A stretch of 64,000 nt of DNA from JADLDB01 sp040752975 (GTDB lineage: Bacteria; Myxococcota; Myxococcia; Myxococcales; Myxococcaceae): NCBI GenBank assembly GCA_040752975.1, contig JBFMHF010000016.1, positions 1 to 64,000 on the forward strand. Direction: 5' to 3'. Below, piece after piece: positions 57,725-64,000 of this stretch. The first letter of the stretch is position 1; every line of letters starts with the position of its first letter. The position numbers were made by a program, and so were the translations under genes. Below the pieces are notes generated by a model. The model had not been told where the DNA came from and made no database searches. It saw only the letters and a program-made list of their open reading frames with translations.

Positions 57725-58411
57725 CTACCTGCGCTCCCGCATCGGCCGCACCATCCCGGCCATCGGCGAGGACACCACGGTGTCAATCACTTCGGTGAAG
57801 GCCCTCGCAGCGGCCTGCACGTCGGCCAGCTCGCCCACGAGGTACCCCCCCGCGAAGTTCGTCTCCGTCGGAGGCCCGAAGAACTTCGTCAGCCTCACGT
57901 TCGCGGCCTTCAACGCCGCGTCCAACCCAATCAGCGCCTCCGTGGGCGTGGCGATCAAATACGCCATCGGCTCGCCCGGGCGAATCCCCGCCAGCGGCGC
58001 CAGGTACCTCCCCGTCTCCGAAATCACGTGTGGAAAGAAGGCCGGCCCCTGCGTCCCCTCGAGCACATAGAAGCAGATCGACTTCGCCAACGCCTCCCTC
58101 AACGCCCACAACCCCTCGGCCACCTCGTCGGGGTGCGGCCCCGCCAGCACGCCCAGGATCTCCCCGCTGGTCGGCCCCGACGCGTTCCCGGAGCCGGCGT
58201 AGAAGCTCTTCGCGTACACCACGTCCACCTGGGCGAACTTCGTCGCGTGGTCGAGCGCCGCGTACAGCGAGTCATCTTGATCGCACGTGACCAAGCCAGC
58301 CGACACGTGACGCTTCGCGTCCAACCCCAGGGCCTGGGCCAGCTGCGGCTCCACCTGCTCCAGCTGCCGGCAGGTGAGCAACCGCGGTCGCTGTGGCACC
58401 AGCGCGCGCAT
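57725..58411 (-). CDS. eutL: Microcompartment shell protein EutL
   Basis: 228 residues. It matches EutL through ALGLDAKRHVSAGLVTCDQD, DHATKFAQVDVVYAKSFYAG, GEILGVLAGPHPDEVAEG, SETGRYLAPLAGIRPGEPMA, IGLDAALKAANVRLTKFFGP and ETNFAGGYLVG. EutL is a tandem BMC-domain trimer with a gated pore, part of the shell that encloses ethanolamine breakdown. Its ATG overlaps the eutC stop (TGATG). No other shell gene (eutS, eutM, eutN, eutK) is in the window. Confidence 0.92.
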   Translation of the reverse strand: MRALVPQRPRLLTCRQLEQVEPQLAQALGLDAKRHVSAGLVTCDQDDSLYAALDHATKFAQVDVVYAKSFYAGSGNASGPTSGEILGVLAGPHPDEVAEGLWALREALAKSICFYVLEGTQGPAFFPHVISETGRYLAPLAGIRPGEPMAYLIATPTEALIGLDAALKAANVRLTKFFGPPTETNFAGGYLVGELADVQAAARAFTEVIDTVVSSPMAGMVRPMRERR

Positions 58412-59307
58412 CACCGCTCCACCACGTGCGGCCGGAACGCGGGATCGCCGCCCGTCAGCTTCGTCCCACCACCACCCGCGGCGAAGGTCTTCTTCATCAA
58501 CTCCGCGCACCGCGCCGCCGCGCGCTCGGGCACGAACCCCAGTTCCCGTACGTTGCTGATGCAGTCCTTCTCCGCGTTGTCCTGCCCGAGCTTCGGACCG
58601 AACGCGGTGTAGATGCTCAACGAGTCTCCCGTGCCGAGCCCAGGGCGCTCTCCCACGATGATCACCGTCGCCTTCGCGCCGGTGATGACGCCGATTTCGT
58701 CCTGCACGCCGATGCGCGCGTACTTGACGAACAGCGGCCGGCCGAGCCGGAACCCCGCCGCGCCGAGGTGGCTCTGCAGCGCCTTCACCAGGGGCGGGCC
58801 GTTCTCGAGCAGCGCCACCGCCGACAGCCCGTCGCCGGCGATGAGCTGCACGTCCACCCCGCGATCGGCCTCTTTCTCACACCGCGCGCGCGACGCCTCG
58901 TCGAGGCGCCGGCCGAGGTCGGGGTGGAGCAGGTATTCGGTGTGGTCCTTCGCGCGCGTGCGCAGCGCAATCCACCCCTGCTGCTCGGCCCAGCCGTCCG
59001 GCACCTGGCTCTCCACCGCGTCGATGGCGATGGCGTGGTCCGCGCGCAGTCCGAGGTACGACTCGGTGAGGTAGCGCGTGCCGGTGCGACCGGTGGCGAT
59101 GCGCGACGGCGTCAGCTGCACCAACTTCTGGAGCGCCTCCGGGTTGCGTGGCGGGGGCAGCGCCCGGTGTTCAGGCCCGCGGGCCCAGGTGCGCTCCGGC
59201 AAAGGCTCGCGCTGCTCAGGGGGCGTGGGCGCGACGCCCTTCTCCACCTCGCCCACCACCTCGGTGACGATGCGGCGGATCAACGCGGCGAGCTCGTCCT
59301 GGCTCAT
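58411..59307 (-). CDS. eutC: Ethanolamine ammonia-lyase small subunit
   Basis: 298 residues from ATG 59307. After a Pro-rich N-terminal ~45 residues come PSRIATGRTGTRYLTESYLG, RADHAIAIDAVES, DVQLIAGDGLSAVALLENG, VGERPGLGTGDSLSIYTAF and DCISNVRELGF, all typical of EutC. It binds the lower part of adenosylcobalamin and pairs with EutB to turn ethanolamine into acetaldehyde and ammonia. It overlaps eutB by ATGA. Confidence 0.95.
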   Translation of the reverse strand: MSQDELAALIRRIVTEVVGEVEKGVAPTPPEQREPLPERTWARGPEHRALPPPRNPEALQKLVQLTPSRIATGRTGTRYLTESYLGLRADHAIAIDAVESQVPDGWAEQQGWIALRTRAKDHTEYLLHPDLGRRLDEASRARCEKEADRGVDVQLIAGDGLSAVALLENGPPLVKALQSHLGAAGFRLGRPLFVKYARIGVQDEIGVITGAKATVIIVGERPGLGTGDSLSIYTAFGPKLGQDNAEKDCISNVRELGFVPERAAARCAELMKKTFAAGGGGTKLTGGDPAFRPHVVER

Positions 59308-60680
59308 GCCCCGAACTCCCGCTCGAAGACCGACGCGTCGCCGGCGCGCTCGGTGAGGCGGCCATTCCGCCACAGGCCCATCCGCTCGAGCCACGCTTCG
59401 AACTCGGGCGCGGGCTTGAAGCCATACAGCTCTCGCAGCGCCGCGTTGTTGTGGAACGACGTCGTCTGGTAGTTGAGCATCACGTCGTCGCCCATGGGGA
59501 TGCCCATCAGGTAGTTCACCCCCGCCGCGGCGAGCAGCATCTCCAGGTTCTCCTGGTCGTTCTGATCCGACACCGCGTGGTTGGTGTAGCAGGCGTCGCA
59601 GCCCATGGAGATGCCGGTCAGCTTCCCCATGAAGTGATCCTCGAGGCCGGCGCGGGTGATCTCCTTCGCGTCGCGCAGGTACTCGGGGCCGATGAAGCCC
59701 ACCACGCTGTTGAGGAGGAAGGGCTTGTACCGCCGCGCCAGGCCATACGCGCGCGCCTCCATCGTCACCTGATCCGTGTCGTGGTGCGCGTTGGCCGACA
59801 GCGCGGTGCCCTGGCCGGTCTCGAAGTACATGACGTTGGGCCCCTGGGCCGTGCCTTCGCGCCGCGCGAGATCATACGCCTCGTCGAGCAGCCGCACGCT
59901 GACGCCGAAGTTCCGGTTGGCCCCCTCGCTCCCCGCGATGGACTGGAACATGAGGTCCAGCGGGGCGCCGCGGCGGAGCGCCTCCATCTGGATGGTGAGG
60001 TGCGACAAGACGCAGTTCTGCGTGGGCACGCGGTAGCGGCGCATCAGGTCCTTCACCGCGGTGAGGATGTCCACCGTCCCGTGAATGTCGCCCGTCGAGG
60101 GGTTGACGCCGATGACCGCGTCGCCGTTGCCGTACGACAGCCCGTCCTTCACCGCCGCCAGCACGCCCTGCACGTCGTCGGTGGGGTGGTTGGGCTGGAG
60201 CCGACTCGAGATGCGCCCCTTGAGCCCCAGGGTGTTGTTGCACCGCACCACCACGCGGATCTTCCGGCCGGCCAGCACCAGATCCATGTTGGACATCAGC
60301 TTGGCCACGCCGGCGATCATCTCGGGCGTCAGCCCGGGGGACACGGCGGCGATCTCTTCCCCCGTGGTGCGGTCGTCCAGAATCCACTCGCGCAGGCGCG
60401 CCACCGTCCACGACTTCACGCGCGCGTAGGCCTGCTGATCGAGCCCGTCCACCACCACGCGCGTCACCTCATCCGTCTCGTAGGGTACGGACGGCGCGTT
60501 GTAGAGCTGCTCGAGGGTGAGCTCAGCCAGCACGCGCTTGGCGGCGGCCAGCTCGCGCATGCTGCGGGCGGCCAGCCCGGCCTGGCGATCTCCCGAGCGC
60601 ACCTCGTTGGCGCGCGCCAGCACGTCCTTCACCGAGGTGAAGGAGAAGGACTCGCCGTGGACGCGGGCAGAGAGGGACAC
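59304..60680 (-). CDS. eutB: Ethanolamine ammonia-lyase large subunit
   Basis: 458 residues from GTG 60680 (VSLSARVHGESFSFTSVKDV), chosen by comparison with the E. coli protein that starts just before FKDVKEVLAKANELRSGD. Conserved blocks: DAVIGVNPSTGDIHG, YFETGQGTALSANAHHDTDQ, VTMEARAYGLARRY, LEDHFMGKLTGISMGCDACY, TNHAVSDQND and MLNYQTTSFHNNAALREL. It is the adenosylcobalamin-dependent TIM-barrel catalytic subunit. First gene of the eutB-eutC-eutL-crcB operon. The EutA reactivase is not in the window. Confidence 0.95.
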   Translation of the reverse strand: MSLSARVHGESFSFTSVKDVLARANEVRSGDRQAGLAARSMRELAAAKRVLAELTLEQLYNAPSVPYETDEVTRVVVDGLDQQAYARVKSWTVARLREWILDDRTTGEEIAAVSPGLTPEMIAGVAKLMSNMDLVLAGRKIRVVVRCNNTLGLKGRISSRLQPNHPTDDVQGVLAAVKDGLSYGNGDAVIGVNPSTGDIHGTVDILTAVKDLMRRYRVPTQNCVLSHLTIQMEALRRGAPLDLMFQSIAGSEGANRNFGVSVRLLDEAYDLARREGTAQGPNVMYFETGQGTALSANAHHDTDQVTMEARAYGLARRYKPFLLNSVVGFIGPEYLRDAKEITRAGLEDHFMGKLTGISMGCDACYTNHAVSDQNDQENLEMLLAAAGVNYLMGIPMGDDVMLNYQTTSFHNNAALRELYGFKPAPEFEAWLERMGLWRNGRLTERAGDASVFEREFGA

Positions 60681-60729
60681 GAGGCCCGAGGTTGTCGATC
60701 CACCACCGGCTCTGGTCAAGCGAAGCCGG

Positions 60730-60975
60730 CTATTCCTTCGCCTTCAGCTTCGACTCGTTCTCCTGGATGAAGCGGCGGATGTCGTCGGCCATGTCCAGCA
60801 GCTTGGTCCACTGCTCCTTGTAGAGCGTCACCGGAAAGCGGCCCAGCCCGTAGACCGACACGCCGCCCTTCTCCGACACCTTCAAGGACACGCCCCTGCT
60901 GGTGCGGGCCTTGAGCGCCTCGTTCTCTGCCTTGAGCTTCTCCAGCTCCGCGCGCAGCTCTTCTTCGGTGGCCAT
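60730..60975 (-). CDS. Small conserved protein with coiled coil, unknown function
   Basis: 81 residues. Residues 3-25 are a heptad coiled coil (EEELRAELEKLKAENEALKA). Residues ~30-55 are KVSEKGGVSVYGLGRFPVTL then YKEQW, which I remember as a strikingly conserved core in small proteins of cyanobacteria and other phyla with no known function (recollection, not checked). A C-terminal helix (DIRRFIQENESKLKAK) ends it. Soluble; the start MATEEELR is clear. Confidence 0.85.
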   Translation of the reverse strand: MATEEELRAELEKLKAENEALKARTSRGVSLKVSEKGGVSVYGLGRFPVTLYKEQWTKLLDMADDIRRFIQENESKLKAKE

Positions 60976-61008
60976 GGCGCCGGAGACTCGGGCGCGGACC
61001 TCCCCACG

Positions 61009-62676
61009 TCAAGCGCGGCGGCGGCGAGGCGGGCGCTCCTGCCGCAGCGCGGGGGTGTCGACGTTCGACGGCTCTCCCCGCGCCTGGCGGACGCAGGACT
61101 CGATGGCGTAGCGCAGAGGCTCCGGCACGCCCTTCGGCCCGCGCGCGTTCACCTCGTCGAGCAGCATCAACGCGAGGCCTGGCTTGGAGTGCTTGCGAAT
61201 GGCGTGGCTGATGACGGACGGGGCCGAGCGCTCGCGCACCTTGCCGGTGACGCCGGCGGCGCGCTTGAAGAAGTCGGCGTAGCCCGACGCCCAGAAGCAG
61301 TTCTCGAGGTCGCGCTGGGGCAGGAGCGTGAGGTGGCGGCGTGGCTCTTCCCCCGTGACGAAGGCGCGCGCGCTCTCGAGGTAGTTGCGCCCGGCGGTGT
61401 CGCCGTCGGTCAGCACGTGCCAGCCCATGCCGAGGTGCTTCACCACCTTGAGCAGCGGTGTCAGCCCGGCCTGGGCGAACTCCACGCAGTGAATGCCCTC
61501 GAGCGTGAAGTCGTAGCCCAGCGCGCGGGCGAGCTCCGGTAGCAGCCAGAACTCCGTCTCGCCTTCCACCAGGAGCCACACGCGCCCGAAGCTGGCGTCG
61601 GCCCTCCGGCTGCGCAGGTGGTACGTGTAGCGGCGCTCGTCCTCGGACGAGAGCCCGCCCACCGGCACCTGGAAGGTGGACACCTCTCCGTTCGCGCGCA
61701 CCAGGCGGCGCAGGCTGGTGACGGGCGCCGCGCCCACCAACACCGAGGAGTGCGTGCCGATCACCTTCTGGCCGCGCAGCCGCTCGATGATCCGCCACAC
61801 GCTGGCCAGCGTCATCGGGTGCAGGTACGCCTCGGGAGCCTCGAGCAACAAGAGCGGGCGGCCGAGCTGGCGGGGCCGGCCGGTCCACGCGCGCAACAGG
61901 CCGCCGACCAGCAGCAGCAGGCCGATCTTCGACGCGGCGCTGCCGTGCTCCAGCGTCAGCGTGAGATCTCGCTGGCGCCGCAGCGCCTCCACCGGACTGG
62001 CGGACGGCGGCTCATTCTCTCCAGTCCGCTCCATCAGCTCCCGCGCCAGCTCCTGCGCGGCGCGGTAGCCGCGCTCCAGCTTCCGGCCCGCGTCGGTGAG
62101 GGGCTCGACGCGCGCCTCGAGCAGCTCGTGGTAGCTGGCCTCGATCTCCTTCAGCACGTCGACGTTGGAGGCGGCGGCCACCGGCGAGCTGCGATCCAGC
62201 ACCATCCCGGTGGGCAACCAGAAGACGGGCAGGGCGCCGCGCAGGAAGGCCAGCAGCTCGGCGTCGTCCACCCAGGCGTCGCTGGTGGCGGCGTCGACGA
62301 AGCGCCACGACACCTTGAGCGGCGCCGAGTCGCTCGCCGCGAGCGTCACCTCGAAGCGCACCCGTCGCTGGGGCGCCTTCTTCAGCCGCCGGGTCCACGC
62401 CGCCCAGTCGTCGCCGTCCCACGCACCGCGCTGTGGCTCGACGAGCTCCAGGATGACGCGGGTGGGCCCGTGCCGGCCGTCGCCGCGCGGCAGCACGGAG
62501 CGCTCGAAGGAGAAGCCGTCGGGGGCCGCCCGCCAGCCGAGGGCGAGGGCGAGCGCCTCCAGCAGCGTGGTGCGGCCGCTGTCATTCTCTCCGATGATGA
62601 CGGTGGTGTCGTCGAAGGCGACGGAGGCGTGACGCAGCGCCCGGTAATTCTCCACGCTGAGCCGCTCGAGGAACAT
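61009..62676 (-). CDS. OLD-family ATPase/TOPRIM nuclease
   Basis: 555 residues from ATG 62676. N-terminal ABC-type ATPase: MFLERLSVENYRALRHA, Walker A VIIGENDSGRTTLLEALA, and Walker B LLLLEAPEAYLHPMTLASVW with IGTHSS. C-terminal TOPRIM: VWLLVEGETEFWLLPELARA and HVLTDGDTAGRNYLESA (metal Asp pair). Walker A has Arg where Lys is usual (GRTT). OLD proteins are DNA nucleases in phage defence or repair. No UvrD-like partner (as in Gabija) is next to it. It is 33 bp from the small coiled-coil gene on the same strand and 16 bp after the MBOAT gene. Confidence 0.88.
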   Translation of the reverse strand: MFLERLSVENYRALRHASVAFDDTTVIIGENDSGRTTLLEALALALGWRAAPDGFSFERSVLPRGDGRHGPTRVILELVEPQRGAWDGDDWAAWTRRLKKAPQRRVRFEVTLAASDSAPLKVSWRFVDAATSDAWVDDAELLAFLRGALPVFWLPTGMVLDRSSPVAAASNVDVLKEIEASYHELLEARVEPLTDAGRKLERGYRAAQELARELMERTGENEPPSASPVEALRRQRDLTLTLEHGSAASKIGLLLLVGGLLRAWTGRPRQLGRPLLLLEAPEAYLHPMTLASVWRIIERLRGQKVIGTHSSVLVGAAPVTSLRRLVRANGEVSTFQVPVGGLSSEDERRYTYHLRSRRADASFGRVWLLVEGETEFWLLPELARALGYDFTLEGIHCVEFAQAGLTPLLKVVKHLGMGWHVLTDGDTAGRNYLESARAFVTGEEPRRHLTLLPQRDLENCFWASGYADFFKRAAGVTGKVRERSAPSVISHAIRKHSKPGLALMLLDEVNARGPKGVPEPLRYAIESCVRQARGEPSNVDTPALRQERPPRRRRA

Positions 62677-62692
62677 CCCGGGCCGACGCTTA

Positions 62693-64000
62693 CTAGAACT
62701 GGAAGTAGATGTACGGCTGCGCCTCGATGGACGCGACGCGACGGATGAGGAGGCCCAGCGCAATCAAGAGGACCGCGCGCACCGGCGCCGGCATCCAGGT
62801 GAAGAACTCGCCCAGCCGCGTCCAGAAGCCGTCGGGCACGTAGTGGCTCACCACCGCCCCCGCCAGCATCACCCACACCAGGCTGGACACGTTGGCGAGG
62901 CCGGGCGTGAAGCGCAGGAGCTGCTCGAACATCGCCGTGGCGTGCGCCATGTCCTGGGCCCGGAAAAACACGCGGGCGAACACCACGCAGAAGAGCGTCA
63001 CCACGAAGCCCGCCGCGGCCCGAAGCGCTGCAGCCCGCGTCGGCTTGCCCGCCACCCACCACCAGATGCGCCAGAGGACGAGCAGCGCCCCGTGGATGGC
63101 CCCCCACAGGAGGAACTTCCAGTCGGCCCCGTGCCACAGCCCGCCCAGCGCCATCACCAGGAAGAGGTTGCGCAGCACCTTCACCTTCGAGACGCGGTTG
63201 CCGCCCAGCGGGATGTAGAAGTAGTCGCGCAGCCAGGTGGAGAAGCTGATGTGCCAGCGGTTCCAGAAGTCGAAGAGGCTGGTGGCGCGGTACGGCTTGT
63301 TGAAGTTCTCCGGCAGCTGGAAGCCGAACAGCGCCGCCGCGCCGATGGCGATGTCCGAGTACGCGGAGAAGTCGAAGTAGATCTGAAACGTGTACGCGAA
63401 GACGGCCACCGCGCACTCCGCCGAGGTGTAGTTGGCGGGGTTGGCGAAGACCGGGTCCACCAGCCCCACCGCCAGCACGTCGGCCACCAGCAGCTTCTTC
63501 GCGATGCCCATCGCGATGCGGTACAGGCCGCGGCTCCCCGCTTCGACGGTGAGCCAGGGCTGCATGTCGAAGCGCTCCAGCAGCGCGTCGGCGCGGACGA
63601 TGGGGCCGGCCACCAATTGCGGGAAGAAGAGCTTGAAGACGAGCTGCTCGAAGAAGCCGTACTTCGGCTCGACATGCCCGCGGTAGACGTCCACCGCGTA
63701 GCTGATGGCCTGGAAGGCGACGAAGGACAGGCCGACGGGCAACAGCAGGTGCAGGAGCGCCGGCGGCGTCCACTTCCCAGTCACCTCGCCCAGCCAGCCC
63801 CAGGTGGCGAGGAAGAGGTCGGCGTACTTGTACAGGCCCAGCACCGCGAGGTGGTTCACCACCGTCACCGCCAGCAGCGCCTTGCGCGCGCGCGGGCCCT
63901 GCCAGCGCCGGAAGCCGGCGGTGAAGGCCGTGTTGACGGCGGCGTACCAGACGAAGATGGCCAGCGGCCGCACGTCCCACGCCGCGTAGAAGACGACGCT
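62693..64000 (-). CDS. MBOAT family acyltransferase, AlgI-like (5' end beyond window)
   Basis: At least 435 residues; the frame is open at base 64000, so the start is missing. The visible sequence begins SVVFYAAWDVRPLAIFVWYA, a part that normally follows the first helices. Motifs: LPVGLSFVAFQAISYAVDVY, QIYFDFSAYSDIAIG, FWNRWHISFSTWLRDYFYIP and ALGGLWHGADWKFLLWGAIH with the catalytic His. AlgI-like enzymes O-acetylate exopolysaccharides with an SGNH or AlgJ/X partner, probably encoded beyond the window. Confidence 0.92.
   Translation of the reverse strand, partial: SVVFYAAWDVRPLAIFVWYAAVNTAFTAGFRRWQGPRARKALLAVTVVNHLAVLGLYKYADLFLATWGWLGEVTGKWTPPALLHLLLPVGLSFVAFQAISYAVDVYRGHVEPKYGFFEQLVFKLFFPQLVAGPIVRADALLERFDMQPWLTVEAGSRGLYRIAMGIAKKLLVADVLAVGLVDPVFANPANYTSAECAVAVFAYTFQIYFDFSAYSDIAIGAAALFGFQLPENFNKPYRATSLFDFWNRWHISFSTWLRDYFYIPLGGNRVSKVKVLRNLFLVMALGGLWHGADWKFLLWGAIHGALLVLWRIWWWVAGKPTRAAALRAAAGFVVTLFCVVFARVFFRAQDMAHATAMFEQLLRFTPGLANVSSLVWVMLAGAVVSHYVPDGFWTRLGEFFTWMPAPVRAVLLIALGLLIRRVASIEAQPYIYFQF

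Noticed and set aside
57704..57725. Fluoride riboswitch before crcB
   Set aside because: Only 20 bp separate crcB from eutL, too short for the riboswitch.
61009..62676. Gabija-type defence system
   Set aside because: The OLD nuclease has no adjacent UvrD-like helicase, so only a single OLD protein can be supported.

Overview
The window is a stretch of very GC-rich chromosome, and its gene content points to a myxobacterium (phylum Myxococcota). The main signs are many lipoproteins with Gly/Ala/Asp-rich linkers, a MYXO-CTERM-type C-terminus (Gly-Cys motif, hydrophobic helix, Arg cluster) on the protein ending at 52789, a standalone secretion-ATPase N-terminal domain, Ser/Thr kinase-like signalling and outer-membrane beta-barrels. 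This is inferred from gene style; no rRNA or tRNA was seen, so I cannot name the genus. Most of the very long Arg/Ala/Gly-rich open frames opposite real genes are shadows caused by the base composition.

Layout. 1-5.1 kb (minus): the 5' part of selB, a phosphoribosyltransferase, a Cys-rich lipoprotein and an ArgE-type deacetylase. 5.2-10.3 kb: an M28 peptidase, a small basic protein, a large beta-propeller lipoprotein and a membrane protein. 10.3-10.9 kb: non-coding, with three tandem ~115-bp repeats. 10.9-16.5 kb (minus): hutF, a hypothetical protein, and a lipoprotein overlapping a Gly-rich HExxH metalloprotease-like lipoprotein. 16.6-22.8 kb: a response regulator, a kinase-like protein whose catalytic Asp is Asn, an MshEN-type protein, a frameshifted FadL-like porin, a small barrel protein and a fatty-acid desaturase. 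22.8-25.4 kb: a 14-repeat propeller lipoprotein bracketed by 46-47 bp direct repeats.

25.4-34.6 kb (minus) is a complete potassium-uptake operon: outer-membrane barrel, 29-residue membrane microprotein, kdpF-A-B-C, sensor kinase kdpD and regulator kdpE, mostly joined by 1-4 bp overlaps. 34.7-41.8 kb holds a secreted repeat protein, a YjbR-like protein, a TPR lipoprotein coupled to a PhnD-like binding protein, and an MMPL/RND transporter. 41.9-48.4 kb (minus) has a double beta-helix protein and the operon pyrG-kdsA-kdsC (CTP and KDO synthesis). 48.5-56.1 kb has secreted and surface proteins, one with a single-base frameshift, and a hydrolase with a duplicated 3' end. 56.1-57.3 kb is a REP-type repeat cluster with its own RAYT/Y1 transposase. 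57.3-60.7 kb (minus) is a compact eutB-eutC-eutL-crcB operon. 60.7-64 kb has a small conserved coiled-coil protein, an OLD-family nuclease and a partial MBOAT acyltransferase.

No phage, CRISPR array or complete known defence island was found. The features most worth a second look are the RAYT/REP element, the kdp microprotein, the kinase-like protein with HHN in place of HRD, KdsA with Asp at position 26, the minimal eut operon, and the repeats at 10.6, 22.8/25.3 and 52.8 kb.
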